From assembly GCA_026129405.1 (NCBI GenBank), contig JAHCID010000012.1, positions 1 through 64,000 on the forward strand: 64,000 bases of DNA, given 5' to 3'. A program made the position numbers and the translations under genes. The stretch comes from a bacterium. Its GTDB lineage: Bacteria; Desulfobacterota; Binatia; DP-6. Positions 41,410-58,662 of the stretch are shown here, one piece after another. The number at the start of each line of letters is the position of its first letter. Position 1 is the stretch's first letter. The notes beneath the pieces were generated by a model, which saw only the letters and a list, made by a program, of their open reading frames with translations, was not told the origin of the DNA and searched no databases.

Positions 41410-42600
41410 TCACTCGTAGATCTTGGTCACGACGCCGGCGCCCACGGTACGGCCACCCTCGCGAATCGCGAAGCGGAGGCCCTCGTCCATGGCGATCGGC
41501 ATGATCAGCTCGACCTTCACCGACACGTTGTCGCCGGGCATCACCATCTCGGTGCCCTCCGGCAGCGTGCAGACGCCGGTCACGTCGGTGGTGCGGAAGT
41601 AGAACTGCGGACGGTAGCCGTTGAAGAACGGCGTGTGACGGCCACCCTCTTCCTTCGTGAGGACGTACGCCTCGGCCTGGAACTTCGTGTGCGGCGTGAT
41701 CGAGCCCGGCTTGGCGAGCACCTGACCGCGCTCGATGTCCTCGCGCTTCGCGCCGCGCAGCAGGCACCCGATGTTGTCGCCGGCCATGCCTTCGTCGAGC
41801 AGCTTGCGGAACATCTCGACGCCGGTCACGACGGTCTTGGTGGTGGCCTTGATGCCGACGACCTCGACCTCTTCGCCGACCTTGACCTTGCCGCGCTCGA
41901 CACGGCCGGTGGCGACGGTGCCGCGGCCGCTGATCGAGAACACGTCCTCCACCGGCATCAGGAACGGACGCTCGATGTCGCGCTTCGGCTCCGGGATGTA
42001 GCTGTCGATCGCGTCCATCAGCTGCTGGATCGCGGGGGCGCCGAGCTCGCTCTGGTCACCCTCGAGCGCCTTCAGCGCGCTGCCGCGGATGATCGGAATG
42101 TCGTCGCCGGGGAACTCGTACTTCGACAGCAGCTCGCGGACCTCGAGCTCCACGAGATCGAGCAGCTCCTTGTCCTCGACCATATCGACCTTGTTCATGA
42201 ACACGACGATGGCGGGCACACCGACCTGGCGGGCGAGCAGAATGTGCTCGCGGGTCTGCGGCATCGGGCCGTCCGTCGCGGCGACCACCAGGATCGCGCC
42301 GTCCATCTGCGCGGCGCCGGTGATCATGTTCTTGATGTAGTCGGCGTGGCCGGGGCAGTCGACGTGCGCGTAGTGGCGCTTGTCGGTCTCGTACTCGACG
42401 TGCGCCGTCGCGATCGTGATGCCGCGCTCGCGCTCCTCCGGCGCCTTGTCGATCTGGTCGAACGCCACGAAATTGCCGAAGCCCTTGGTGGCCTGGCACT
42501 TCGTGATCGCCGCCGTCAGCGTGGTCTTGCCGTGGTCGATGTGACCGATGGTGCCCACGTTGACGTGGGGCTTCTTACGCTCGAACTTCGCCTTCGCCAT
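41410..42600 (-). CDS. tuf: Elongation factor Tu
   Basis: Encodes 396 residues. G1 is [10 protein letters not shown]3 DCPGHADYI and G4 NKVDM. All three EF-Tu domains are complete. It delivers aminoacyl-tRNA. It lies 40 nt after fusA and 7 nt before rpsJ. It is the only tuf in this window; the second copy usually found before rpmG or secE is missing. Confidence 0.99.
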   Translation of the reverse strand: MAKAKFERKKPHVNVGTIGHIDHGKTTLTAAITKCQATKGFGNFVAFDQIDKAPEERERGITIATAHVEYETDKRHYAHVDCPGHADYIKNMITGAAQMDGAILVVAATDGPMPQTREHILLARQVGVPAIVVFMNKVDMVEDKELLDLVELEVRELLSKYEFPGDDIPIIRGSALKALEGDQSELGAPAIQQLMDAIDSYIPEPKRDIERPFLMPVEDVFSISGRGTVATGRVERGKVKVGEEVEVVGIKATTKTVVTGVEMFRKLLDEGMAGDNIGCLLRGAKREDIERGQVLAKPGSITPHTKFQAEAYVLTKEEGGRHTPFFNGYRPQFYFRTTDVTGVCTLPEGTEMVMPGDNVSVKVELIMPIAMDEGLRFAIREGGRTVGAGVVTKIYE

Positions 42601-42640
42601 GGGAGTTGCTCCTCCGTGAAACCGTTCGCTGGCCCGCTCG

Positions 42641-44737
42641 TCAGGAGGCTTCCGCCACCCGGCCGCCGCCCTGTCGCAGCGCCTCGGGCCCGACGCCCTT
42701 GGGCACCGCTTCGTAATGCGAGAATTGCATCGTGAACGTTGCGCGCCCCTGGCTTCGCGAACGGAGGTCCGTCGCATAGCCGAACATCTCGGACAGGGGA
42801 ACGTGCGCGTTGATGACCTGAGTGTTGCCGCGCGGCTCCTGGCCGCCGATACGACCGCGCCGTCGGTTGATGTCGCTGATGACGTCGCCGATGAACTCGT
42901 CGGGCGTCACGACCTCGAGGCTCATGATCGGCTCGAGGATCGTCGGCTGGGCCTTCGACATCGCCTCCTTGAAACACATCGAGGCGGCGATCTTGAACGC
43001 CATCTCCGACGAGTCGACCTCGTGGTACGAGCCGAACGTGACCGCGGCCCTGAGATCGACGACCGGATAGCCGGCGAGCACGCCCGACTCCATCGCCTCG
43101 CGGATGCCCTTTTCGATCGCGGGCATGTACTCGCGCGGGATGACGCCGCCCTTGGTCTCGTCCTTGAACGTGAACCCGGCTCCCGGCTCGGCCGGATCCA
43201 GGCGCAGGACGACGTGCCCGTACTGCCCGCGGCCCCCCGTCTGACGCACGAACCGGGTCTCGTGCTCGACCGTCTTGCGGATCGTCTCCTTGTAGGCGAC
43301 CTGCGGCTTGCCGACGTTGGCCTCGACCTTGAACTCGCGCGTGAGCCGATCGACGATGATCTCGAGGTGCAGCTCACCCATCCCGGCGATCAGCGTCTGT
43401 CCCGTCTCCGGATTGGTGGAGACGCGAAACGACGGATCCTCCGTGGCGAGACGCTGGAGCGCGCCACCCAGCTTCTCCTGATCGACCTTCGTCTTCGGCT
43501 CGATCGCGATGGAGATCACCGGATCGGGGAACTCCATGCGCTCGAGGACGATCGGCTTCGTCTCCTCGCAGAGCGTGTCGCCCGTCGTCGTGTCGCGGAG
43601 GCCCACCGCGGCGGCGATGTCGCCGGCGTAGACCTCCTTGATCTCTTCGCGCTTGTTGGCGTGCATCTTGAGGAGCCGCCCGATGCGCTCCTTCTTGCCC
43701 TTCACCGAATTGAAGACGTACGAGCCCGACTCGAGCACGCCGGAGTACACGCGCAGGAACGTGAGCGCTCCGACGTATGGGTCGGTCATGATCTTGAACG
43801 CCAGCGCGGTGAAGGGCGCGGCGTCGGAGGCCTTGCGCTCCTCCTCGCCGCCGGTATTCGGATTGACGCCCTTCATCGGCGGCACGTCGATCGGCGACGG
43901 CAGGTAGTCGACCACGGCGTCGAGCAGCAGCTGCACGCCCTTGTTCTTGAACGCCGTGCCGCAGACGACCGGCACCATCTTCATCGAGAGCGTGCCGGCG
44001 CGCACGGCGCGACGCAGCTCGCCCTCGGAGATCGCATCGCCGGCGAGGTACTTCTCCATCAGCGCTTCGTCGGCGTCGGCCGCGGCCTCGACCAGCCGCT
44101 CGCGCGCCTCGACGACGGCGGCGGCCATGTGCGCCGGGATCGGCTCTTCTTCGTACTTCGCGCCGAGGGTCTCGTCGCGCCACACGACCGCGCGCTGCCC
44201 GATCAGATCGACCACGCCGCGGAAGCCGTCCTCGGCCCCCAGCGGCAGCTGGATCGGCACCGGGTTCGCCTCCAAGCGATCCCGCATCTGGCGAACGACG
44301 CGGTCGAAGTCGGCACCGATGCGGTCCATCTTGTTGACGAAGGCGATGCGCGGCACGCCGTACTTGTTGGCCTGTCGCCAGACGGTCTCGGACTGCGGCT
44401 CGACGCCCCCCACGCAGCAGAACACCGCGACGGCTCCGTCGAGCACACGCAGGCTGCGCTCCACCTCGATCGTGAAGTCGACGTGCCCCGGCGTATCGAT
44501 GATGTTGACGCGATGATCGCGCCAGAAGCACGTGGTGGCCGCGGACGTGATCGTGATCCCCCGCTCCTGCTCCTGCACCATCCAGTCCATGACGGCGGTG
44601 CCCTCGTGCACTTCGCCGATCTTGTACGAGATACCGGTGTAGAAGAGGATGCGCTCCGTCGTCGTGGTCTTACCGGCATCGATGTGGGCCATGATGCCGA
44701 TATTACGGGTGCGCTCTAGGGGTGTGGTCCGGGGCAT
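42641..44737 (-). CDS. fusA: Elongation factor G
   Basis: Encodes 698 residues: G1 [14 protein letters not shown]3 DTPGHVDFT and G4 NKMDR. Domains II to V are complete, ending in [23 protein letters not shown]. It drives translocation and, with RRF, ribosome recycling. Position between rpsG and tuf is the classical str order. Confidence 0.99.
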   Translation of the reverse strand: MPRTTPLERTRNIGIMAHIDAGKTTTTERILFYTGISYKIGEVHEGTAVMDWMVQEQERGITITSAATTCFWRDHRVNIIDTPGHVDFTIEVERSLRVLDGAVAVFCCVGGVEPQSETVWRQANKYGVPRIAFVNKMDRIGADFDRVVRQMRDRLEANPVPIQLPLGAEDGFRGVVDLIGQRAVVWRDETLGAKYEEEPIPAHMAAAVVEARERLVEAAADADEALMEKYLAGDAISEGELRRAVRAGTLSMKMVPVVCGTAFKNKGVQLLLDAVVDYLPSPIDVPPMKGVNPNTGGEEERKASDAAPFTALAFKIMTDPYVGALTFLRVYSGVLESGSYVFNSVKGKKERIGRLLKMHANKREEIKEVYAGDIAAAVGLRDTTTGDTLCEETKPIVLERMEFPDPVISIAIEPKTKVDQEKLGGALQRLATEDPSFRVSTNPETGQTLIAGMGELHLEIIVDRLTREFKVEANVGKPQVAYKETIRKTVEHETRFVRQTGGRGQYGHVVLRLDPAEPGAGFTFKDETKGGVIPREYMPAIEKGIREAMESGVLAGYPVVDLRAAVTFGSYHEVDSSEMAFKIAASMCFKEAMSKAQPTILEPIMSLEVVTPDEFIGDVISDINRRRGRIGGQEPRGNTQVINAHVPLSEMFGYATDLRSRSQGRATFTMQFSHYEAVPKGVGPEALRQGGGRVAEAS

Positions 44738-44755
44738 GCTGCGAACACGCTCTGC

Positions 44756-45226
44756 CTACCAGCGGTAGTGCGCGAAGGCCTTGTTCGCCTCCGCCATGCG
44801 ATGCGTGTCCTCCTTCTTCTTGATCGTGCCGCCGCGCCCGTTGGCGGCGTCGAGCACCTCGCCCGCGAGCTTCTGGACCATCGACTTCTCGGGACGTGCG
44901 CGCGCGTTCTGCACGAGCCAGCGCATCCCCAGCGACACACGACGGCTCGGCCGCACCTCGACCGGAACCTGGTAGGTCGCGCCGCCGACGCGCCGGGAGC
45001 GCACCTCGACCATCGGCTTCGCCGCCTCGAGCGCGCGCTTGAAGACGCCGAGCGCGTCTTCCTTCGAGCGCTCCGCGACGATGTCGAGCGCACCATAGAG
45101 CGTCCGCTCCGTCGTGCTCTTCTTGCCGTCCTCCATCATCACGTTGATGAACTTCGTGACGGTCCGGTCCTGGTACTTCGGATCCGGAAGGATGTCGCGG
45201 CGCTTGACTTCACCTTTACGTGGCAT
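44756..45226 (-). CDS. rpsG: Small ribosomal subunit protein uS7
   Basis: Encodes 156 residues: [18 protein letters not shown] and the conserved [16 protein letters not shown]. It organises the 30S head and represses the str operon in E. coli. The 67-nt gap before it contains a small hairpin. Confidence 0.98.
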   Translation of the reverse strand: MPRKGEVKRRDILPDPKYQDRTVTKFINVMMEDGKKSTTERTLYGALDIVAERSKEDALGVFKRALEAAKPMVEVRSRRVGGATYQVPVEVRPSRRVSLGMRWLVQNARARPEKSMVQKLAGEVLDAANGRGGTIKKKEDTHRMAEANKAFAHYRW

Positions 45227-45258
45227 TCGGCTGTCCCGTTGGCCGCGATCACCACCGG

Positions 45259-45272
45259 GGCGCTCGGGCGCC
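45259..45272 (-). other. Small hairpin in the rpsL-rpsG gap
   Basis: In the transcript GGCGC, loop CCGA, GCGCC forms a 5-bp stem about 33 nt before the rpsG ATG. This is the interval where S7 binds its own message in E. coli, but the structure is much smaller than that site. It could also be chance in GC-rich DNA. Confidence 0.22.
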
Positions 45273-45293
45273 ACGGAGGAGTCGGGCCGGCTC

Positions 45294-45665
45294 CTACTTC
45301 GGCCTCTTGGCCCCGTACTTCGACCGCCCCTGCCGCCGATCCTGCACGCCGATCGAGTCGAGCGTGCCGCGGATGATGTGGTAGCGCACACCCGGCAGGT
45401 CCTTCACACGGCCGCCACGCACCAGGACCACGGAGTGCTCCTGGAGGTTGTGACCGACGCCGGGAATGTAGGCGATCACCTCGATGCCGTTCGTCAGGCG
45501 GACCTTCGCCACCTTTCGCAGCGCCGAGTTCGGCTTCTTCGGCGTCTGCGTGTAGACGCGCGTGCACACGCCGCGCTTCTGCGGCGAGCGCCGGAGCGCG
45601 GGCGACTTGCCCTTGGCGATCTGCTTGGCGCGTCCGCGCTTGATCAGCTGATTGATGGTCGGCAT
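45294..45665 (-). CDS. rpsL: Small ribosomal subunit protein uS12
   Basis: Encodes 123 residues: [31 protein letters not shown] and [16 protein letters not shown]. The lysines in PKKPNSA and GRVKDLPG, at the sites of known streptomycin-resistance changes, are wild-type. It monitors codon pairing. It is the first gene behind the promoter at 45721-45749. Confidence 0.99.
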   Translation of the reverse strand: MPTINQLIKRGRAKQIAKGKSPALRRSPQKRGVCTRVYTQTPKKPNSALRKVAKVRLTNGIEVIAYIPGVGHNLQEHSVVLVRGGRVKDLPGVRYHIIRGTLDSIGVQDRRQGRSKYGAKRPK

Positions 45666-45720
45666 CGCGTGCTGGCTGGCTCCGCTGTTCTATGGCGAAT
45701 CCGGGGAAACGAAACTCGCC

Positions 45721-45749
45721 CTTTTATTGAGCAATCCTCATCCTGTCAA
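45721..45749 (-). promoter_or_regulatory. Strong sigma-70-type promoter of the str/S10/spc/alpha block
   Basis: Minus strand: a perfect TTGACA (-35, 45744-45749), a 17-bp spacer and TAAAAG (-10, 45721-45726; 4 of 6). Transcription would begin near 45714, giving an rpsL leader of about 48 nt. The region is visibly AT-rich compared with its surroundings. The -35 box is only 12 bp from the rpoC stop, leaving no room for a terminator. Confidence 0.7.
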
Positions 45750-45761
45750 CCATTTGGCGCT

Positions 45762-49922
<4,161 letters not shown>

Positions 49923-49950
49923 CGCCGAGTGACCTCCCGTCCGGAACCCG

Positions 49951-54102
<4,152 letters not shown>

Positions 54103-54148
54103 CGCAGCTCCTCGAGACGACGTCGTGTGCCGTGGAAACGCTCACTCG

Positions 54149-54535
54149 TTACTTCAGCTCCACGGTCGCGCCCGACTCCTCGAGCTTGGCCTTCATGCTC
54201 TCCGCCTCGGCCTTGGCGACGCCTTCCTTCACGGGCTTCGGCGCACCGTCGACGAGATCCTTGGCCTCCTTGAGACCGAGACCCGTCAGCTCGCGCACGA
54301 CCTTGATCACCTGGATCTTCTTGTCGCCCGCGCCGGTGAGCATCACCGTGAACTCGTCCTTCTCGACCGCCGCGGCGGCACCACCGCCGGCCGCCGGAGC
54401 ACCGACCGCAGCCACGGCCACGGGAGCCGCCGCCGACACGCCGAGCTCGCTCTCGAGCTCCTTCACGAGCGTCGCGGCGTCCATGAGGCTCATGTTCTTG
54501 AGAAAGTCCTTGACCTGTTCCCGAGTCACTTCCAT
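54149..54535 (-). CDS. rplL: Large ribosomal subunit protein bL12 (L7/L12)
   Basis: Encodes 128 residues: an N-terminal dimerisation helix, an Ala/Gly-rich hinge (about 35-58) and the C-terminal domain [38 protein letters not shown] (split by the usual conserved Lys and Gly). It recruits GTPase factors to the stalk. A 59-nt gap with AGAGAGG separates it from rplJ; a stronger ribosome-binding site fits its need for several copies per ribosome. Confidence 0.98.
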   Translation of the reverse strand: MEVTREQVKDFLKNMSLMDAATLVKELESELGVSAAAPVAVAAVGAPAAGGGAAAAVEKDEFTVMLTGAGDKKIQVIKVVRELTGLGLKEAKDLVDGAPKPVKEGVAKAEAESMKAKLEESGATVELK

Positions 54536-54594
54536 TGCCGTTTTGCCTCTCTTCTGCGCGCAGGTGCGCGAATGTCGTAGCCGGGGCGACTGCC

Positions 54595-55128
54595 TCAGGC
54601 GGCGCCGCCACCACCTTCCGCCCGCTTGGCGAGCGCATCGACGAGCCGGGCGAGACTGGCGCCGGGCTCATTCAGGGTCCGGAGGAGCTGCGTCGCGGGG
54701 GCGTTGAGCAACCCGAGCAGCTGCCCGAGCAGCGCCTCCCGCGGCGGGAGCTCCGCCAGCGCCTTCACTTCGGCTGCCGGCAGCACCTGCCCGTCGAGCA
54801 GCGCGCCCTTGATCTCGAGCTTGGGGAACTCGCCGGCCAGCTTCACCGCGACCTTCGCCATCGCGACCGGATCGCGGAAGCCTATGAAGACGGCGGTCGG
54901 GCCGGAGAAGAGCGGCGTCACCGTCGCGTTCTTCGTGCCGTCGACCGCACGCTTGGCGAGGCGGTTCTTGCTGACGCGGACGCGGCCGTCCGCGTCGCGC
55001 ACCGCCTTGCGGACGCGGTTCATCTGGATCGCCGTGAGCCCGCGGTACTCGGCGAGCACGGCGACCGTGGCCCGCCCGAACTCGTCCTGGAGCGTCTCGA
55101 CGTTGGAAATCTTCGCTGCGCGGTCCAT
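54595..55128 (-). CDS. rplJ: Large ribosomal subunit protein uL10
   Basis: Encodes 177 residues: [18 protein letters not shown] and [14 protein letters not shown] are L10 motifs. The C-terminal helix binds L7/L12 dimers. Only 11 nt separate it from rplA, so the L10-binding leader of E. coli has no intergenic room. Confidence 0.97.
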   Translation of the reverse strand: MDRAAKISNVETLQDEFGRATVAVLAEYRGLTAIQMNRVRKAVRDADGRVRVSKNRLAKRAVDGTKNATVTPLFSGPTAVFIGFRDPVAMAKVAVKLAGEFPKLEIKGALLDGQVLPAAEVKALAELPPREALLGQLLGLLNAPATQLLRTLNEPGASLARLVDALAKRAEGGGGAA

Positions 55129-55139
55129 CGTGTGCGTCC

Positions 55140-55853
55140 TCAGCTGGCGGCGCCGGCGCGGCTCGACGCAGGGTCGATCCGGACCGACGGCCCCATCGTG
55201 CTCGCCACCGCGATGCGCTGGAGATAGTTGCCCTTGGCCGACGCGGGCTTCGCACGCACGAGACTGGCGATGAGCGCGTTGACGTTCTCCATCAGGCGCT
55301 CGGCACCGAAGCTGCGCTTGCCGACGGCGACGTGGACGATGGCGGTCTTGTCGACGCGGAACTCGACCTTGCCGGCCTTGACCTCGCCGACGGCCTTGGC
55401 CACGTCGAAGGTGACCGTGCCCACCTTCGGGTTGGGCATCAGGCCGCGCGGACCGAGCACCTTACCGAGCCGACCGACCTGGCCCATCATGTCCGGGGTC
55501 GCGATCGCGACGTCGAACTCGAGCCACTGCTCTTCCTGGATCTTCTTGACGACGTCCTCGGCCCCGACGTGGTCGGCCCCGGCCTCCTGCGCCTCGCGCG
55601 CCTTCTCGCCCTTGGCGAAGACGAGCACGCGCACGCTCTTGCCGGTGCCGTGGGGCAACACGACGGTGCCGCGTACGTTCTGATCCGCCTGCCGTGGATC
55701 GACGCCGAGCTGCACCGCCACCTCGACCGACTCGTCGAACTTCGCCGCGCCGCCCGCGTCGAGCAGCGTCTTCACCGCTTCGTCGATCGGATAGCGACGA
55801 TCGTGGTCGATCTTCTCGGCGGCCGCCCGCCAGCGCTTGCCTCGCTTTGCCAT
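55140..55853 (-). CDS. rplA: Large ribosomal subunit protein uL1
   Basis: Encodes 237 residues from ATG ([15 protein letters not shown]); a longer frame would run into rpl[25 protein letters not shown] and the [10 protein letters not shown] loop are L1 signatures. It forms the mobile stalk at the E site. Confidence 0.98.
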   Translation of the reverse strand: MAKRGKRWRAAAEKIDHDRRYPIDEAVKTLLDAGGAAKFDESVEVAVQLGVDPRQADQNVRGTVVLPHGTGKSVRVLVFAKGEKAREAQEAGADHVGAEDVVKKIQEEQWLEFDVAIATPDMMGQVGRLGKVLGPRGLMPNPKVGTVTFDVAKAVGEVKAGKVEFRVDKTAIVHVAVGKRSFGAERLMENVNALIASLVRAKPASAKGNYLQRIAVASTMGPSVRIDPASSRAGAAS

Positions 55854-55857
55854 GACT

Positions 55858-56280
55858 TCAGACCACCTCGATGCCAATGCTGCGCGCCGTGCCCTCGACG
55901 GTGCGGATCGCCGCGGGCAGGTCGCCGGCGGTCAGATCCGGCATCTTGAGCTTCGCGATCTCCTCGACCTGCTGCCGCGTGACCTTACCCACCCGATCCT
56001 TGCCCGGCTCCTTGGAGCCCTTGTCGAGCCCCGCAGCCTTCTTCAGCAGGATCGACGCCGGCGGCGTCTTGGTGATGAAAGTGAAGGAGCGGTCGGCGTA
56101 GACGGTGATGACCACCGGGATCACGAGCCCGGCCTGCGCCTGGGTCTGCGCGTTGAACGCCTTGCAGAACTCCATGATGTTGACACCGCGCTGACCGAGC
56201 GCCGGTCCGACCGGCGGGCTCGGGTTCGCGGCCCCGGCGGGGATCTGGAGCTTGATCTCCGCGACGACCTTCTTCGCCAT
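55858..56280 (-). CDS. rplK: Large ribosomal subunit protein uL11
   Basis: Encodes 140 residues: [35 protein letters not shown] (conserved Pro-Pro-Val-Gly-Pro) and the RNA-binding C-terminal domain. It is the thiostrepton-region protein that senses stalled ribosomes with RelA. It lies 6 nt after nusG. Confidence 0.98.
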   Translation of the reverse strand: MAKKVVAEIKLQIPAGAANPSPPVGPALGQRGVNIMEFCKAFNAQTQAQAGLVIPVVITVYADRSFTFITKTPPASILLKKAAGLDKGSKEPGKDRVGKVTRQQVEEIAKLKMPDLTAGDLPAAIRTVEGTARSIGIEVV

Positions 56281-56286
56281 TGTGCG

Positions 56287-56826
56287 CTACGCCTTTTCGA
56301 CCTGGACGAAGTCGAGCTCGACGGGCGTCGCCCGCCCGAAGATGCTGATGAGCACGCGAAGCTTGCCCTTGTCGGGCTTCACCTCTTCGACCACGCCGTT
56401 GAAGTCCTGGAAGGGCCCGTCGATGACCTTGACGCTCTCACCCTGCTCGAAGAGCACCTTCGGCTTGGGCTTTACGGCCCCTTCCTCCATCTGATGAGTG
56501 ATCTCGCGGACCTCGGCCTCGGAGATCGGGGGAATGGAGTCGGGATCGGTGGCACCACCGAGGAAGCCGGTCACCTTCGGCGTCGACTTCACGATGTGCC
56601 ACGTTTCGTTGTTCAGATGCAGATTGACGAGGATGTACCCCGGGAAGAACTTGCGCGAGGAGGTCTTCTTCTTGCCCTTGACGAGCTCGACGACCTTCTC
56701 GGAAGGTACGAGGATTTCGCCGAACAGGTCCGGATTCCCAAGCGCCCGGATCCGCTCCTCGAGCGAAGCCTTCACCTTGTGCTCGTAGCCCGAGTACGTG
56801 TGGACGACGTACCATTGTCGGTCCAT
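56287..56826 (-). CDS. nusG: Transcription termination/antitermination protein NusG
   Basis: Encodes 179 residues from the ATG of [15 protein letters not shown], which overlaps the secE stop by one base (TGATG). The NGN domain includes FPGYILVNL. The KOW domain has [21 protein letters not shown]-like residues (about 125-150). It binds RNA polymerase and couples it to S10 or Rho. Confidence 0.98.
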   Translation of the reverse strand: MDRQWYVVHTYSGYEHKVKASLEERIRALGNPDLFGEILVPSEKVVELVKGKKKTSSRKFFPGYILVNLHLNNETWHIVKSTPKVTGFLGGATDPDSIPPISEAEVREITHQMEEGAVKPKPKVLFEQGESVKVIDGPFQDFNGVVEEVKPDKGKLRVLISIFGRATPVELDFVQVEKA

Positions 56827-57035
56827 CAGCGGAGCACCCATTGAATGAGGTAGGAGAGTACGAAATCCACGGCGCCCAGGTAGACGGCGGCGATGCCTAC
56901 GCCGACCACCACGGCGATCGTGGCCGCACGCGTCTCCTCACGGGTGGGCCAATGCACCTTCTTGAGCTCGGCCCAGCATTCCTCGAGGAACTCGCGCGAG
57001 CGCTCGACGGGTCGTTTCAAGGTGTCCGGTGTCAT
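56826..57035 (-). CDS. secE: Protein translocase subunit SecE
   Basis: Encodes 69 residues: an amphipathic helix with WAELKKVHWPTREE, the family signature, and then one membrane helix (about 42-64). The ATG lies just 13 nt after the 3' end of tRNA-Trp. No Shine-Dalgarno sequence is visible in that leader. Confidence 0.97.
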   Translation of the reverse strand: MTPDTLKRPVERSREFLEECWAELKKVHWPTREETRAATIAVVVGVGIAAVYLGAVDFVLSYLIQWVLR

Positions 57036-57048
57036 GATGGGAATCGGA

Positions 57049-57122
57049 CGGGTCAGGCAGGATTCGAACCTGCAACCCCCGGATTTGGAGTCCGGTGCTC
57101 TAGCCGTTAGAGCTACTGACCC
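57049..57122 (-). tRNA. trpT: tRNA-Trp (anticodon CCA)
   Basis: A 74-nt cloverleaf: acceptor GGGTCAG/CTGACCC, anticodon loop CTCCAAA, T-loop GTTCGAATC and discriminator G. CCA is not encoded. It sits between rpmG and secE, as in many proteobacteria. Confidence 0.97.
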
Positions 57123-57143
57123 CCGAGGCCGGGGCGGCGCCGC

Positions 57144-57296
57144 CTAGACCTTGCCCTCCTTGTGGAGCGTATGACTGCGGCACGCCGCGCAGAACTTCTT
57201 GAAGGACAGCTTGTCGGTCGTCTTCTTCTTGTTCTTGGTGCTCGTGTAATTCTTCCGCTTACAGCCTTCACACACCAACGAGATCAGATCGCGCAT
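57144..57296 (-). CDS. rpmG: Large ribosomal subunit protein bL33, zinc type
   Basis: Encodes 50 residues: MRDLISLVCEGCKRKNY with Cys9, 12, 36 and 39 forming two CxxC pairs (C+ form). GAAGGA lies 8 nt before the ATG. It lies between tRNA-Thr(GGT) and tRNA-Trp, where tuf would normally precede it. Too short for many gene finders, but the conserved ends are clear. Confidence 0.96.
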   Translation of the reverse strand: MRDLISLVCEGCKRKNYTSTKNKKKTTDKLSFKKFCAACRSHTLHKEGKV

Positions 57297-57318
57297 CGTA
57301 CGAGTCCTTCGTCCAGCG

Positions 57319-57391
<73 letters not shown>

Positions 57392-57407
57392 ATACGTCGT
57401 CGTGGCG

Positions 57408-57480
57408 AGCGGGAGACGGGGATCGAACCCGCGACCCCGAGCTTGGAAGGCTCGTGCTCTACCAGCTGAGCTACTCCCGC
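57408..57480 (-). tRNA. glyT: tRNA-Gly (anticodon TCC)
   Basis: A 73-nt cloverleaf: acceptor GCGGGAG/CTCCCGC, anticodon loop CTTCCAA in a CGAGC/GCTCG stem and discriminator T. CCA is not encoded. It lies 16 nt upstream of tRNA-Thr(GGT). Confidence 0.97.
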
Positions 57481-57494
57481 ATGGTGCTGCCGAG

Positions 57495-57577
57495 TGGAGA
57501 GGGAAGGATTCGAACCTTCGAAGGCATACGCCGGCAGATTTACAGTCTGCTCCCTTTGGCCGCTCGGGCACCTCTCC
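57495..57577 (-). tRNA. tyrU: tRNA-Tyr (anticodon GTA)
   Basis: An 83-nt class II tRNA with a long variable arm: acceptor GGAGAGG/CCTCTCC, anticodon loop CTGTAAA in GCAGA/TCTGC and discriminator A. CCA is not encoded. Tyr-specific features (GTA, long arm) are clear. Confidence 0.97.
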
Positions 57578-57633
57578 CGTCATGCCGATCACGCGCGCAG
57601 CCTCCGCACACACTGCCGCACGCCCTTGCATGG

Positions 57634-57706
57634 AGCCGATGGTCGGAGTCGAACCGACGACCTGCTGATTACAAGTCAGCTGCTCTACCTCCTGAGCTAC
57701 ATCGGC
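57634..57706 (-). tRNA. thrU: tRNA-Thr (anticodon TGT)
   Basis: A 73-nt cloverleaf: acceptor GCCGATG/CATCGGC, anticodon loop CTTGTAA in GCTGA/TCAGC. The DNA after the discriminator T reads CCA (57631-57633), so this is the only one of the seven tRNAs here that encodes its CCA end. It is the first gene behind the promoter at 57842-57870. Confidence 0.97.
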
Positions 57707-57841
57707 CCGCCGCACCGGCGTGGCGCCGCTGCGCAGTGCTATCGTTGTCATTGGGTGTGGACGTCCCGTGTGCGTGCGCCATTCGGGACCGCAGGACACG
57801 GCCCCAAAGGCGGGTATTCCCCGACCGCGGCGAAGCGCCGA

Positions 57842-57870
57842 CTGATAACACCGGCCCTATAGAGTGTCAA
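57842..57870 (-). promoter_or_regulatory. Strong sigma-70-type promoter of the tRNA-secE-nusG-rpl-rpoBC block
   Basis: Minus strand: a perfect TTGACA (-35, 57865-57870), a 17-bp spacer and TATCAG (-10, 57842-57847; 4 of 6). Transcription would start near 57835, leaving about 128 nt before tRNA-Thr(TGT). The 187-bp gap to rlmB holds nothing else that I recognise. The position, directly before the tRNA quartet, supports the call. Confidence 0.7.
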
Positions 57871-57894
57871 CGAAACGACCGGGCCGGCGGGGCG

Positions 57895-58629
57895 TTATGG
57901 CCCCAGCGCACCGCGGCGCCGGAGCTCGAAGAGAGCCACCGCCGCCGCCACGGACACGTTCAGCGACTCCACCCCGGCGGCCATGGGGATCGTGACCTCG
58001 AAATCGCACGCCCGCCGGACCAGCTGCCGAAGCCCCGCCCCTTCGCCGCCCACCACCAGTGCGGGTCGCGGCGGCGGATCGAGCTCCCAGAGCGTCCGCG
58101 ATGCCCCGGGCACCAGCCCGATGGTCCAGAACCCCCACCCTTTCAGGCTCTCCATGGCGCGGACCAGGTTCGGGACGCGCGCAATCGTCAAGTCGAACAA
58201 CGTCCCGGCGGAGGCGGTCGCCACGACCGGCGTCACGGCAGCGCTCCGATCCTGCGGCAGGACGACGCCGCAGACGCCGGCCGCCCTGGAACTGCGCAGA
58301 AGCGCACCGAGATTGCGGGGATCCTGCACCCCGTCGAGCACGAGGACGTTCGGCGCATCCGCCAAGTCCTCCAGAGCGGCGTAGCGAAAGGGCGCCGCCA
58401 GCGCGACGACACCCTGATGACCGGTTCCGCGTGCGGTACGATCCAGGCTCGCCCGGTCGACCGTCTGGATGGCTGCCCCGCACGCCTGAGCCGCCGCGAC
58501 GATCGCCGGCATACGTTGGCCGGCGAGCGCGTACACGCGATCGACGGCGACGCCGCTGCGCAGGAGACCGAGGACCGCGTTCGGTCCGCAGACGAGGAGC
58601 GGCTCGTCGGTTGTCCGTTCACGGGGCAT
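57895..58629 (-). CDS. rlmB: 23S rRNA (guanosine-2'-O-)-methyltransferase, TrmH/SpoU family
   Basis: Encodes 244 residues: an N-terminal substrate-binding domain (GPNAVLGLLRSG) and a SPOUT knot with NVLVLDGVQDPRNLGALLRSS, VVGGEGAGL and SLNVSVAAAVALFE. These are the three SpoU motifs. RlmB methylates G2251 in E. coli 23S RNA. A related tRNA or rRNA target is possible. It is transcribed away from lptF across a 33-bp gap. Confidence 0.9.
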   Translation of the reverse strand: MPRERTTDEPLLVCGPNAVLGLLRSGVAVDRVYALAGQRMPAIVAAAQACGAAIQTVDRASLDRTARGTGHQGVVALAAPFRYAALEDLADAPNVLVLDGVQDPRNLGALLRSSRAAGVCGVVLPQDRSAAVTPVVATASAGTLFDLTIARVPNLVRAMESLKGWGFWTIGLVPGASRTLWELDPPPRPALVVGGEGAGLRQLVRRACDFEVTIPMAAGVESLNVSVAAAVALFELRRRGALGP

Positions 58630-58639
58630 CGGCTAGAAA
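58611..58639 (+). promoter_or_regulatory. Candidate promoter of lptF-lptG
   Basis: Plus strand: TTGTCC (58611-58616), a 17-bp spacer and TAGAAA (58634-58639), each 4 of 6 matches. The -35 lies in the first codons of rlmB. Transcription would start near 58646, about 17 nt before the lptF ATG. No Shine-Dalgarno sequence is visible. Chance is possible. Confidence 0.33.
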
Positions 58640-58662
58640 CTCCGCGGCACCGCCCTCCCCCC

